DNA of 64,000 nucleotides from Rhabdothermincola sediminis (GCF_014805525.1 NZ_JACFSZ010000019.1:1-64000), one strand, 5' to 3'. Counted from the first letter of the stretch, positions 36,567 to 45,480 are shown. Translations and numbers: made by a program. Notes: generated from the sequence alone by a model not told the origin.

Positions 36567-36616
36567 GGGATGCTCCTTCCTCGGCTGAGGTGGGCCCGCA
36601 CTCGCGGGCACGGGTA

Positions 36617-36629
36617 GCTCCCTACCCCG
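36617..36629 (-). promoter_or_regulatory. Shared 13-base promoter-like motif, copy 2
   Basis: The same CGGGGTAGGGAGC (minus strand) as at 26178-26190, 51 bases before the ATG of the 78-residue protein. This copy overlaps the 3' end of the TetR gene, so it sits in coding DNA of a neighbour; a chance match is less likely but not excluded. Confidence 0.38.
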
Positions 36630-37284
36630 TCTCGGGCCGCGCTGCCACCGCGACGGCGAAGCGCTTGGCGACCGCGGTCCAGCCATCGAGGTCGAACGGT
36701 GCGCTCGTGTCGATCTCGGCCAGCACCTGTCCGAGGGTGAAGGCCAGCACGAACTGGGCCAGCGACCGCGGGTCGAGCGAGGGGTCGATCAGCCCCCGCT
36801 CCTGCCCTCGCCGGACGATCGCCGTGAGCCGGTCGGTGATGCGGGCCTGCTCGTCACCGATGGCCCGCGCCAGCGCCGGCCGGGCCCGGCTGACCCCGAT
36901 GATCTCGATCCGTTGCATGCGCAGCGGGGCCCGGGACCCGTCGCCCGCCTCCCGGGTCAGCCGCTGGATGGATTCCACGAACTCGGCCGGGGTGGAGACG
37001 CTGACCATGAGGCTCTCCAGCTGGTCCAGGTCCTGGTCGAGGGCGCCCAGGAACTGGGCGGCCCGGACCGCCACCACCAGCCCCTCCCGATTGCCGAAGT
37101 AGCGGTAGATGGTGCCCACCGACACCCCCGCGGCATGGGCCACGTCCTCCACCCGCAGCGCCGCCTCCCCGCGCTTCTCGATCGCCTCGGTGGCCACCTC
37201 CAGCACCCGCTGCCTGGTGAGCACGCCACGGCTTCGCTTCGGGGTCCGGACCCCCTCCACGGGCGCGGTCACGGCGTTCGCCAT
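36622..37284 (-). CDS. TetR-family transcriptional regulator
   Basis: A 220-residue TetR-type repressor. The helix-turn-helix is ALRVEDVAHAAGVSVGTIYRYFGNREGL at about residues 40-68; the C-terminal ligand-binding domain is divergent. ATG at 37284 (MANAV) is preferred over the longer frame. It is divergent from the GH65 operon, and a short perfect palindrome at 37394-37405 lies between them. Target and ligand are unknown. Confidence 0.87.
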   Translation of the reverse strand: MANAVTAPVEGVRTPKRSRGVLTRQRVLEVATEAIEKRGEAALRVEDVAHAAGVSVGTIYRYFGNREGLVVAVRAAQFLGALDQDLDQLESLMVSVSTPAEFVESIQRLTREAGDGSRAPLRMQRIEIIGVSRARPALARAIGDEQARITDRLTAIVRRGQERGLIDPSLDPRSLAQFVLAFTLGQVLAEIDTSAPFDLDGWTAVAKRFAVAVAARPETG

Positions 37285-37612
37285 CGGGCGCGGGCGATGG
37301 GGCACGGCTCCTGCCAACCCCCGGAGAGGGGCGTCGCGTCGATCACCGGATACTCCGTAGCAGGTCCGAACGGCCCACGTCATATCACTCTCAGTAGCCA
37401 GCTACCCACCTTTCGTCGCTCATGTGCCCGCTGAGCCAACCCCACCCAACCCGTGCCGGGCTGCGATGCTCTGGTCGCGGTTCAGCCCGAGCCGCAGCCT
37501 GCCGGTACAGCCGAGACTGAGGAGACGAGGCCCACGATGCGCACCCGAGCACAACGGCGAGCGCTCGCGAGCCAGATCCCCGGAACCCAGCGACAGCGAC
37601 TGGCGTGGCTCG
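37285..37612. other. Divergent spacer between TetR and GH65 genes
   Basis: About 330 bases holding the palindrome at 37394-37405 and the start of a doubtful 36-codon frame at 37537. Promoters for both directions are expected here. No RNA gene was recognised. Confidence 0.45.
37394..37405. promoter_or_regulatory. Candidate TetR operator
   Basis: GTAGC-CA-GCTAC is a perfect inverted repeat located 110 bases before the tetR start and within the spacer to the GH65 operon. The arms are short, so this is a modest candidate for the local TetR binding site. Confidence 0.4.
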
Positions 37613-37647
37613 GTGAGCGCCCGGATCGGGGCGGACGTGCCTCCTGA
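37537..37647 (+). CDS. Possible 36-residue leader peptide
   Basis: ATG at 37537 follows GAGGAGACGAGG at suitable spacing and opens a 36-codon, Arg/Gln-rich frame (MRTRAQRRALASQIPG...) that runs 35 bases past the GTG proposed for the GH65 gene. It may be a translated leader coupling to the phosphorylase, or chance. No homology recognised. Confidence 0.22.
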   Translation: MRTRAQRRALASQIPGTQRQRLAWLGERPDRGGRAS

Positions 37648-40168
37648 CGGCCCAGGTTCCCCCGCGGTGGGAGGCGCTGAGGGACCCGATCGACGGATCG
37701 AGGCCGTGCTCCTCGCCAGCGACCGGTTGATGGCCACCGAGCCGGTGGCATCGGCCGCGGCGACCCTCGCCGCGGCGGGCGTGCCGGTGGTGTCGATCCC
37801 GCCCCTTCCCCACGGCGAGCCGTCGGCCGCATGGCAGGCCGCGCTCCAGCAGCTCTGGGGCGCCGGCGTCTCCCCGAGCGCGGTGCTGGTGGTGACCCAA
37901 GACGACCAGGCCGGTCTGCGGGTAGGGACCGCGACGATGGGACCGGGATCCGCGAGCGCGCCGGAGCTCTCCCCCGTGGAGGATCTCGGCGCGCTGGCGT
38001 GCCTGCTCGCGACCCAGGTCGAGCTCCGCCGGCGCGGCGAGCCTCCTGCAGCGAGCGCGCCTCCGGGCTGGATGCTCACCATCGACGGCATCGACCCCGA
38101 CACCGAGCGGGCCCGCGCCGCCCAGCTCACCACCGCCGCCGGCCGGATCGGCTGGAACGGCGCGCCCTCGCTGACCGAATCGCGGGTGACGCCGATGGTG
38201 CTCGCGGCCGGCGTCTACGACGGGCAGGGCGCGGACAGCCACCTGCTGCCCGGGCCCGTTCCGGGCGTGTCCCCCACCGAGGCGAGCGCCGCGACACGCG
38301 CCCGGCGGGTGCTCGACCTGCGTGGCGGGCTGGTGCACGAGACCTTCGAGCTCGACGGCCTCGTCACCCGAGTGGTGCGGTTCGCGTCGCTGGCCCGACC
38401 GGGTCTGCTGGTGCGGCGGGCGGAATGGACCCGGGCCTGCCCGCCGCCGGCCCGCCCGTTGGCCGCGCCGGTCGGCGAGCTGGTCACCGACGAAGGCACG
38501 ACGACCGGCAGCACGTGGCAGCGCACCCGCTCCGGCACGCTCGGAGGGGGCATCGTGGCCGCGGTCGCGACCGCCAGGTGGCCCTCCGGAACTCCTACCG
38601 ACGGCGGTCCGATCGTCGAAGACCAGTTCACCGCCTACGTGGCGGACCCGTCCGCGCCACCCGATCCCGAGCACGCGGCCGCCCTCGCCCGCCAAGCAGA
38701 AGAGCTCGGGTTCGATCACCTGTTGGCCGAGCACCGCCGACAGTGGGCGCATCGATGGGCAGGCGCGGACGTGGTGATCGAAGGCGACGACGAGCTTCAA
38801 CTGGCCACCCGGTTCGCGCTGTTCCACCTGATGAGCTCGGTGAGCGACGATGGCGAGGCGGCAGTCGGGGCCCGGGGGCTCACCGGCACGGGCTACCGGG
38901 GTCACGTCTTCTGGGACGCGGACGTGTTCGTGCTCCCCTTCCTCGCCGCCACCCACCCGCCCTCGGCGAGAGCGATGCTGGAGTACCGGGTACAGCGGCT
39001 GCCCGCGGCTCTGGCCACCGCCCGATCGCTGGGGCGGCGAGGAGCCCGCTTCCCTTGGGAGTCGGCTCACGACGGCCGGGACGTCACCCCCCGATCAGCC
39101 CGCGATCGCGCCGGCCGCTTCGTCTCCATCCGCACCGGTCAGCTCGAGGAGCACATCGTCGCCGACGTGGCCTGGGCGGCGGACACCTACGTCGCGTGGA
39201 CGGGCGATGTGGACTTCCAACGCGGACCCGGTCTGGAGCTGCTCGTCGAGACAGCCCGCTACTGGGCATCGCGGGTGCGCATCGATCCCGATGGGGACGC
39301 ACACATCGACGGGGTCATCGGACCCGACGAGTACCACGAGTGCGTCGACGACAACGCGTTCACCAACGTCATGGCCCGCTGGAACCTGCGCCGGGCCGCC
39401 GAGCTGGTCGAGGCCGTGTCGCCCGAGCGCGACGTCGGGATCACCTCGGAGGAGCGGCACCGCTGGCGAGACCTCGCGGAGGCACTCGTGGACGGATTCG
39501 AGCCCGACAGGGGGATCTACGAGCAGTTCCGCGGCTTTCACGATCTCGAGCCGTTGGTGATGGCCGAGATCGCCCCCCGCCGTCCGATCGCCGCCGACCT
39601 GCTGCTCGGACCGGAGCGGGTCCGCCAAGCCCAGGTCGTCAAGCAGGCGGACGTGCTGATGCTCTATCACTTGGTGCCGGACGAGCTCCGGGCCGGCACG
39701 CTGGAATCCAACTTGCGCTTCTACGAGCCCCGGACTGCGCACGGCAGCTCGCTGTCACCCGCGATCCACGCCGCGCTGTTCGCCCGGGCCGGGGGCCTCG
39801 AGCAAGCCTACGAAGCGCTGCGGATCGCCAGCCGCATCGATCTCGACGACCTCACCGCCACCACGGGTGGCGGTCTGCACATCGCCACCATGGGCGGGCT
39901 CTGGCAGGCGCTGGTCCACGGCTTCGCCGGCATGCGGCCCCGGGACGGGCGGCTCCAGGTCGACCCGTTGCTCCCGCCCCAGTGGTCGGCGCTCGAGATC
40001 ACCGCCCGGTTCCACGGCAGCCGGGTCACCATTCGTTGCACCAGCCAAGATCTGCACATCCACGCCGAGCGTCCGATCGAGGTCCTCGTCGATGGTGAAC
40101 CGCAGCGGGTTGGACCGGAGGGACGGTCCTTCCGCCGGCAGGGGAGCGTCTGGGAGCCGAGCCGATGA
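37613..40168 (+). CDS. Glycoside hydrolase family 65 phosphorylase with HAD-like N-terminus
   Basis: An 851-residue product of the maltose/trehalose/kojibiose phosphorylase family. GH65 homology begins near residue 150 (GWMLTIDGIDPDTERARAAQ, then TPMVLAAGVYDG) and includes GHVFWDADVFVLPF, the general-acid Glu in GVIGPDEYHECVDDNAFTN near 580 and KQADVLML. Residues 20-140 (AVLLASDRLMATEPVASAA, SAVLVVTQDDQ) resemble a degenerate HAD domain, as in fused phosphorylase-phosphoglucomutases but without clear catalytic Asp residues. Which disaccharide is cleaved cannot be told. GTG at 37613 is a guess among several starts. Its stop overlaps the Usp gene by ATGA. Confidence 0.83.
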   Translation: MSARIGADVPPDGPGSPAVGGAEGPDRRIEAVLLASDRLMATEPVASAAATLAAAGVPVVSIPPLPHGEPSAAWQAALQQLWGAGVSPSAVLVVTQDDQAGLRVGTATMGPGSASAPELSPVEDLGALACLLATQVELRRRGEPPAASAPPGWMLTIDGIDPDTERARAAQLTTAAGRIGWNGAPSLTESRVTPMVLAAGVYDGQGADSHLLPGPVPGVSPTEASAATRARRVLDLRGGLVHETFELDGLVTRVVRFASLARPGLLVRRAEWTRACPPPARPLAAPVGELVTDEGTTTGSTWQRTRSGTLGGGIVAAVATARWPSGTPTDGGPIVEDQFTAYVADPSAPPDPEHAAALARQAEELGFDHLLAEHRRQWAHRWAGADVVIEGDDELQLATRFALFHLMSSVSDDGEAAVGARGLTGTGYRGHVFWDADVFVLPFLAATHPPSARAMLEYRVQRLPAALATARSLGRRGARFPWESAHDGRDVTPRSARDRAGRFVSIRTGQLEEHIVADVAWAADTYVAWTGDVDFQRGPGLELLVETARYWASRVRIDPDGDAHIDGVIGPDEYHECVDDNAFTNVMARWNLRRAAELVEAVSPERDVGITSEERHRWRDLAEALVDGFEPDRGIYEQFRGFHDLEPLVMAEIAPRRPIAADLLLGPERVRQAQVVKQADVLMLYHLVPDELRAGTLESNLRFYEPRTAHGSSLSPAIHAALFARAGGLEQAYEALRIASRIDLDDLTATTGGGLHIATMGGLWQALVHGFAGMRPRDGRLQVDPLLPPQWSALEITARFHGSRVTIRCTSQDLHIHAERPIEVLVDGEPQRVGPEGRSFRRQGSVWEPSR

Positions 40169-40917
40169 CGAAGCTGATCGCCGCGATCGACAACTCGGTG
40201 GCCGCGCGACCGGTGTGTGCCATGGCGCTGGCGGTGGCGCCGGTGCTCGGTGCCGACATCGAGTGCGTGCACGTGGTCGAGGACGGGTTCCAGACCGCGC
40301 AGGCCGTAGCCGAGGCCTCGGGGCTACCGCTGCGGCTGCTGAAGGACGACTCACTCGACGCGCTCGCACGGGTCGCTGTCGAGCCTGACGTGGTGGCGGT
40401 GCTGCTCGGCGCGCACAGCCACCCTGGCGCCCGCCGGGGTGTCGGGCACCTTCCCCTGGCGCTGGCCAGCGGGACCGACAACCCGGTCATCGTGGTGCCG
40501 CCGACCGCTCAGCCTCCAGCGCGGCTGAACCGGGTGCTCGTGGCCATGAAGGGCACGCCCAACAGGCCGGTGGACCTCCGCCGGGCGATCGAGCTGGCGA
40601 CGACCAGCGGACTCGACATCACCGTGGTGCACGTCGACGACGAAAGCACCATCCCCCCCTTCTGCGATCAGGTCCAACACGACACCGATGTGTATGCGAC
40701 GGAGTTCTTCGCCCGGAACCTGCCGGCTGCGATCCCCGCCCGCCTGGAGCTGCGGATCGGATCACCGGTCGAGGAGATCCTCGACGTCGCCCGATCAGTG
40801 GGCGCCGAGCTCCTTGCGGTGGGCTGGCCGCGCCACGCCGGGCCTGGTCATGGCGAGGTGGCCCGGGAGATCCTCGAGCGGAGCGAGACCCCGGTGCTGC
40901 TCGTCGGGACCCGCTGA
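40165..40917 (+). CDS. Universal stress protein (tandem Usp)
   Basis: A 250-residue protein of two UspA-like halves. The first (LIAAIDNSVAARPVCAMALAVA... NPVIVVPP) is degenerate; the second (RVLVAMKGTPNRPVDLRRAIELA ... GAELLAVGWPR ... ILERSETPVLLV) is clearer but lacks a full G-2x-G-9x-G-S/T ATP motif. It is co-translated with the GH65 gene through an ATGA overlap, which links a stress-response protein with disaccharide (possibly trehalose or maltose) phosphorolysis. Confidence 0.83.
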   Translation: MTKLIAAIDNSVAARPVCAMALAVAPVLGADIECVHVVEDGFQTAQAVAEASGLPLRLLKDDSLDALARVAVEPDVVAVLLGAHSHPGARRGVGHLPLALASGTDNPVIVVPPTAQPPARLNRVLVAMKGTPNRPVDLRRAIELATTSGLDITVVHVDDESTIPPFCDQVQHDTDVYATEFFARNLPAAIPARLELRIGSPVEEILDVARSVGAELLAVGWPRHAGPGHGEVAREILERSETPVLLVGTR

Positions 40918-40954
40918 CCGCCCTCCACTCACATAGGGATCCGACGCCAGCGAG

Positions 40955-41497
40955 ATGGCACCCGTCGTGGTGATGCTCGACGTCAACGGCGAGGTGGCAC
41001 ACATGAGCATGGGTGCGCGGCAGGTGCTCGCCGAGCTGGCCCAGGAGGTCGAGCCGTCGGAGGTCCCGACCAGCGTACGTGCCGCGGCCACCCGGGCTCG
41101 ATGGGCCCGCACCTCGACGAACCTGGTCATCCGGGTGCGCGGCCGCAGCGGCGAGTGGATGCGGCTGCACGTCACGCCGATGGAGGGTGACGCGAACTTG
41201 GTGGCGGTCACGATCGAGCCTGCGCATCCCGGCGACCTGGTGCCGATCCTGCTCGAGTCGTACGGGCTCACCCAACGGGAGACCGAGATCGTGCTGGCGC
41301 TGGCCCGGGGCCTGTCGATCAAGGAGATCGGCGCGGAGCTGTGCATCTCCGCTCACACCGTGCGCGACCACCTGAAGGCCATCTACGAGAAGGCCGGCGT
41401 GTCGAGTCGGGGCGAGCTCATCGCGAGCCTCTACTCGAACCACATCATGGAGCGCTTCCACGCCGCGGTGTCGGTTTACTCGCCGGGCGGCGAGTGA
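40955..41497 (+). CDS. LuxR-family response regulator-like protein
   Basis: A 180-residue regulator. The N-terminal 100 residues (VVVMLDVNGEVAHMSMGARQVL...) resemble a small PAS-like sensory fold. The C-terminus is a LuxR/GerE helix-turn-helix: LTQRETEIVLALARGLSIKEIGAELCISAHTV, with the conserved HLKAIYEKAGVSSRGEL. No phosphoacceptor receiver domain. It lies 37 bases after the Usp gene in the same direction and may respond to the same stress. Target unknown. Confidence 0.83.
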   Translation: MAPVVVMLDVNGEVAHMSMGARQVLAELAQEVEPSEVPTSVRAAATRARWARTSTNLVIRVRGRSGEWMRLHVTPMEGDANLVAVTIEPAHPGDLVPILLESYGLTQRETEIVLALARGLSIKEIGAELCISAHTVRDHLKAIYEKAGVSSRGELIASLYSNHIMERFHAAVSVYSPGGE

Positions 41498-41507
41498 CCT
41501 CCTGCGG

Positions 41508-41951
41508 TCAGTCGCTGGGCTCGAGCACGAAGACGGGGATGACCCGGTCGGTGCCGGCCTGGTACGCGTCGTAGTCCGGCCACACCTCCACCGCCCGAGC
41601 CCACCACGTCGCCCGCTCGTCACCGGTGACCTCCCGCACGCGGTAGTCGCGGACCTCCGGGCCGTCCTGCAGCCGCGCGATCGGGTTCGCCCGCAGGTTG
41701 CGTGCCCACTGGGGGTCGGTCGGCGCGCCGCCCTGAGACCCGATCACCGCGTAGCGACCCTGGCCGTCGGTGATCCGCACCAGCGGCGTCTTGCGAACCT
41801 TGCCCGACTTGGCCCCCAGCGTCCACAGGATGATCCAGTGCTCGCCGACCAGTTCGCTGGGCTCGGCGCCGCCGCTGCGCTCGTAGCGCTCCACCTCGGC
41901 GGCGATCGGTTCCCACGGGCTCGGCTCGTACTCGGCGTCGAAAGCTGACAT
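41508..41951 (-). CDS. Ddn/nitroreductase-like F420-type protein
   Basis: A 147-residue member of the deazaflavin (F420)-dependent nitroreductase family (DUF385). The LWTLGAKSGKVRKTPLVRI, YAVIGSQGGAPTDPQWARNL and VRDYRVREV stretches are the family signature; the split beta-barrel would bind F420 or a related flavin. F420-dependent enzymes are typical of actinobacteria. It converges with the LuxR gene and is divergent from the ArsR gene. Confidence 0.87.
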   Translation of the reverse strand: MSAFDAEYEPSPWEPIAAEVERYERSGGAEPSELVGEHWIILWTLGAKSGKVRKTPLVRITDGQGRYAVIGSQGGAPTDPQWARNLRANPIARLQDGPEVRDYRVREVTGDERATWWARAVEVWPDYDAYQAGTDRVIPVFVLEPSD

Positions 41952-42059
41952 CCGCCCATCCTCCCACGCCTGCGCCCCGGGGCGGCCCTTCGGTCATCCC
42001 TCGGAAGGTCCTCGGCGTCGCCGTCGGCCCTTGCCTCCACCCGAGGGTCGCGGTAGAAA

Positions 42060-42079
42060 CTATAACCAGATGGTTATAG
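42060..42079. promoter_or_regulatory. ArsR operator overlapping its own start codon
   Basis: CTATAACC-AGAT-GGTTATAG is a perfect 8+8 inverted repeat and matches the TATAACC-type sites of ArsR regulators paired with SRPBCC proteins. The spacer and right arm contain the ATG (42070-42072) of the regulator, so bound protein would cover the translation start and core promoter. Strong candidate for autorepression. Confidence 0.78.
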
Positions 42080-42405
42080 ATGATCTGAGTCCATCGGAGA
42101 CCGATCGGGTCTTCCATGCGCTCGCCGACGCGACGAGGCGCGACATCGTCCGTAGGGTGCTGGTCGAGGAGTGTTCGGTGTCGGCGCTGGCCCGCCACTA
42201 CCCGATGAGCTTCACCGCGGTGCACAAGCACGTGGCGGTCCTCGAGAGCGCTGGGCTCGTGACCAAGGTGCGGCAGGGCCGGGAATCGCTCGTGCGCGGT
42301 GAAATCGACCGCGTCCGGACGGTGCACCAAGTCCTCGACGCCCTGGAGCAGCGCTGGCGCGACCGGGTCGCGCAGATGGAGCGGATCCTCGCCGAGGACC
42401 CCTGA
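42070..42405 (+). CDS. ArsR-family repressor (SRPBCC-paired), copy 1
   Basis: A 111-residue winged-helix protein. FHALADATRRDIVRRVLVEECSVSALARHY and SFTAVHKHVAVLESAGLVTKVRQGRE are characteristic of the metal-independent ArsR group found before AHSA1-type SRPBCC genes; no metal-binding Cys cluster is seen. ATG at 42070 gives the family N-terminus (MVIDDLSPSETDRVFHAL). A palindromic operator overlaps this ATG, so the transcript may be nearly leaderless. The SRPBCC gene follows after 16 bases. Confidence 0.9.
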   Translation: MVIDDLSPSETDRVFHALADATRRDIVRRVLVEECSVSALARHYPMSFTAVHKHVAVLESAGLVTKVRQGRESLVRGEIDRVRTVHQVLDALEQRWRDRVAQMERILAEDP

Positions 42406-42421
42406 ACCGAAGGAGCGAACG

Positions 42422-42916
42422 ATGCCCATCGTCCGAGTGGACAAAGACCTCGAGGCCCACACCCTGACCATCGTCGCCGAGTACGACGCCCCGGTGGAGC
42501 GGGTCTGGCAGCTCTACGCCGACCCTCGGCAGCTCGAGCGGTTCTGGGGTCCGCCCACCTGGCCGGCGACGGTGATCGACCACGACCTCACCCCGGGCGG
42601 GCGCGTCACCTACGTGATGACCGGTCCCGAGGGAGAGAAGTCCGCCGGTTACTGGGACGTGCTAGAGGTGGACGCGCCGCGGCGGTTCGTGGTGGTGGAC
42701 GGCTTCGCCGACGACGACGGCCAGCCGAACCTGGAGATGCCCACCACTCACATGGAAGTGGAGCTCATCGAGCGGGCGGGCGGCGGCACGACCATGACCG
42801 TGCGCTCGACCTTCACCTCCACCGAGACCATGGCGCGCATGCTGGAGATGGGCGTGGAAGAGGGGGCGCGGCAAGCGATGGGTCAGATCGACGCGGTCCT
42901 GGCAGGCACGAGCTGA
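42422..42916 (+). CDS. SRPBCC/AHSA1 family protein, copy 1
   Basis: A 164-residue START/Bet v1-like lipid- or ligand-binding protein (AHSA1 group). YDAPVERVWQLYADPRQLERFWGPPTWPATV, then GGRVTYVMTGPEGEKSAGYWDV, are typical. It follows an ArsR gene in a module repeated at 46393-47243. AAGGAG lies before the ATG. Substrate unknown; many such pairs sense and sequester a small hydrophobic molecule. Confidence 0.88.
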   Translation: MPIVRVDKDLEAHTLTIVAEYDAPVERVWQLYADPRQLERFWGPPTWPATVIDHDLTPGGRVTYVMTGPEGEKSAGYWDVLEVDAPRRFVVVDGFADDDGQPNLEMPTTHMEVELIERAGGGTTMTVRSTFTSTETMARMLEMGVEEGARQAMGQIDAVLAGTS

Positions 42917-42935
42917 GCGTCGAGCCCCGGGGCGG

Positions 42936-44198
42936 TCACTCGCCCGAAGGGACCGCAGCGGGGTACGGGTCGATGGTGGCCGGGATGTGGCAGGTGTTGC
43001 CCACGGCCCGGCCGGCGAAGACGTCCCAGAGATAGGCGCCGGCGATGGTGCCGGCTCGCTCGCCCGCGCCGGTGTGGCCCTGCCCACCGAGCCACACCAT
43101 CGACAGATCCGACCCCGCCTCGCACCACCGCTCGACCAGCAGCGCGGTCGTGTTCGGCACCACCACCTCGTCGTCGGTGCCCTGGACGATCAGGACCGGG
43201 ACCCTGGTGACTGGCGGCGGGGTCTGCTCGGTCAGCGCCGCGGCCCACCGGGGATCGTCAGCCGGGTTGCGGGCGAAGAAGCGCTCCCCCAGCTTCTGGC
43301 GCAGCACTCCTTCGAGCGCCGCGGTCAGCACGCAGTCCTCCGCCAGCCGCACCGTGCGGGCCGAGCGGGGACGGTTGACGATGCCGTCGAGGGGCAGATC
43401 GGGGTAGACGTTCGGCCACGCCTCGACGACCTCGGGGCCGATCACCCAGGCCACGTCCTGGTCCCACTGCTCGTCCACCAACGGCACGAGCTCCGCGGCC
43501 GGCGCGGCCGCGGTCACCGCCACGAGGTCGAGCTCGGGCGCGTACTCCCCGGCGAGCACGCCGGTCCACAGCGCCGAGTGACCGCCCTGGGAGTGACCGT
43601 AGACCGCCCAGTCCGTGCCGGCGTCAACGCCGGGGAACTGCCGAGCAGCACGGACCGAGTTGACGACGTCGTAGGCCTCCGCACGCCCGATCAGGTACAG
43701 CGACGGGCCAGGGGTGCCCAGGCCCGCGTAGTCGGTGGCCACCACCACCCACCCGAACTTCACCATCTGCAGCATCCAGGGCTCGGTGAGCTCGTCGGCG
43801 ATGGGGTTCGATCGCCGGGAAGGCGCGCAGGCCTCACCCAGACCGACGGTGGGATGCGCCCAGGCCACCACCTCGCGACCACCCGGGGGAGCGGGCGCGT
43901 CGGGCACCACGATGAAGCCACCGCTCACCGTCGGTGAGCCGTCCGGGGCCTCGGACACGTAGAGGATGCGGTAGGCGCTGGCCCCCTCGATGTCATCGCC
44001 GAGCGGCTCGTAGCGGATCAGGTGCCCAGGATCGGTGGACGGCAACGGGTCGGGCGGGGTGTAGAAGGGATCGAGGGCCTGCTGCTCCTCGCGGCTGCGG
44101 TGCTCGTCGCTCACGAACTTGGCGATCACGACCACGACGGCCACGACGACCAGCAAGCCGACGAACGTGCCGAGGACTCGCAGAACCTTCATCGTCAT
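42936..44198 (-). CDS. Membrane-anchored or secreted lipase
   Basis: A 420-residue alpha/beta hydrolase of the secretory (LIP) lipase family. A hydrophobic N-terminus (VLRVLGTFVGLLVVVAVVVVIA) acts as signal peptide or anchor. The oxyanion area AHPTVGLG, nucleophile Ser in VYGHSQGGHSA near residue 190, acid Asp in IVQGTDDEVV near 335 and catalytic His in GGQGHTGAGE near 365 form a complete triad. Paired cysteines suggest an extracellular disulfide. It likely hydrolyses triacylglycerols or esters outside the cell. Confidence 0.87.
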   Translation of the reverse strand: MTMKVLRVLGTFVGLLVVVAVVVVIAKFVSDEHRSREEQQALDPFYTPPDPLPSTDPGHLIRYEPLGDDIEGASAYRILYVSEAPDGSPTVSGGFIVVPDAPAPPGGREVVAWAHPTVGLGEACAPSRRSNPIADELTEPWMLQMVKFGWVVVATDYAGLGTPGPSLYLIGRAEAYDVVNSVRAARQFPGVDAGTDWAVYGHSQGGHSALWTGVLAGEYAPELDLVAVTAAAPAAELVPLVDEQWDQDVAWVIGPEVVEAWPNVYPDLPLDGIVNRPRSARTVRLAEDCVLTAALEGVLRQKLGERFFARNPADDPRWAAALTEQTPPPVTRVPVLIVQGTDDEVVVPNTTALLVERWCEAGSDLSMVWLGGQGHTGAGERAGTIAGAYLWDVFAGRAVGNTCHIPATIDPYPAAVPSGE

Positions 44199-44244
44199 CG
44201 ATCATGGCATGCGGCTTCGGCGACACCGGGCACTGCCGGCGGGG

Positions 44245-45480
44245 TCAGTCCGGGCGGCCGGTCGCCACCAGCACCGAGAACGACACCACCATCGTCCCCG
44301 CGAGCACACCGAACGCCCAGGCGGGCGAGACGAGGCTGTAGAGGATGCCGGCCACCGCGCTGGCGGCGAGGTTGCCCCCGGATTGCACCGCGGCCAGCAG
44401 GCCGAACGAGGAGCCCCGGAGGGTCTCGGGGGACAACGTCGCCACCGCAGCGTGCTCGGCCGTCTCGACCATGCCGATGGCCACACCCGCGGCGACGAAC
44501 GCCGGGGCCAGGCCCAGCACCGTCGATGCACCGATCGCGAACAACGTGTACGAGACGGCGAAGATGGCAACCCCCATCGCCAAGGTGCGGGTGGCGCCTC
44601 GGCGATCACCGTGGCGTCCCGCTGGGATGCTGGCGAGGGTGGCGGCGACGTTGTAGACGACATACAGCCCGATCGCGAGCTGGGCGGCGGTCTCGGCGTC
44701 GCGGCCCGTCCCGAGCAGATCGGTCGCCCGGAGGATGAGCAGCGTGGCCGCGCAGTTGCCGAGCTCGAAGATCGAGATGCCCGCCATCACCCCGCCGAGC
44801 CGGCTCCGCAGCACCGGTCGGATCTTGATGCGGATCGGTTCGCGTGCCCGTACCCGGGGCTGGGTCGTGTGGCGGATGGCGTAGACGATCGACAGCGCCG
44901 CCAACAGCCCCGGGATGATCGACAACCCGATGGCCCAGCGGACACCCACCGCCCCGACGAGCACGATGGCGAGCAACGGGCCGAAGACCGCACCCAGGTT
45001 GTCCATCGCCCGCTCGAACCCGTACGCCCGCCCGTAGGTGGAAGGCGGCGCGATGTCAGCCAGCAGCGCGTTGCGCGCCGGGACCCGCAGGCCCCGAGCG
45101 GTCCAGGCGCCGGCGCGCAGGATCGCCACCTGCCAGGCCGCGGTGGCGCCGCCGGTGGCGGCCGAGAGCACCGCGGTGGTCGTGTAGCCGCCGACCGCGA
45201 TGGTGCGCCGGCGTTGCGGATCGTCGGCCAAGGCACCGCCGCCGAGCCGAGCCAGGCCCGCCAGGCCGTCGGAGACCCCCTCGATGAGACCGAGGACCGA
45301 AGCCGGGGCGCCGAGGGTGGAGGTGAGCAGGCTGGGCAGCAACGCGGTCGGGACCTCGTGGCCGGCGTCGGCCAGGAGGCTCGCGCCGCCGATGCCCGTC
45401 ACCCCCGGCGTGAGCCAGCTCTCGGAGGCACGTGCGACCGAGCCCTCGGTCGATCCCTCGGCGGCATCCACTCGACCCAC
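44245..45480 (-). CDS. Major facilitator superfamily transporter
   Basis: A 411-residue MFS permease with about 12 hydrophobic segments. GALADDPQRRRTIAVGGY between helices 2 and 3 is a variant of the MFS GxLaDrxGrR motif, and IPAGRHGDRRGATRTLAMG is its repeat in the second half. Substrate cannot be predicted; the sequence resembles drug/efflux-type permeases. It is transcribed away from the DUF1801 gene and towards the lipase gene. Confidence 0.86.
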   Translation of the reverse strand: MGRVDAAEGSTEGSVARASESWLTPGVTGIGGASLLADAGHEVPTALLPSLLTSTLGAPASVLGLIEGVSDGLAGLARLGGGALADDPQRRRTIAVGGYTTTAVLSAATGGATAAWQVAILRAGAWTARGLRVPARNALLADIAPPSTYGRAYGFERAMDNLGAVFGPLLAIVLVGAVGVRWAIGLSIIPGLLAALSIVYAIRHTTQPRVRAREPIRIKIRPVLRSRLGGVMAGISIFELGNCAATLLILRATDLLGTGRDAETAAQLAIGLYVVYNVAATLASIPAGRHGDRRGATRTLAMGVAIFAVSYTLFAIGASTVLGLAPAFVAAGVAIGMVETAEHAAVATLSPETLRGSSFGLLAAVQSGGNLAASAVAGILYSLVSPAWAFGVLAGTMVVSFSVLVATGRPD

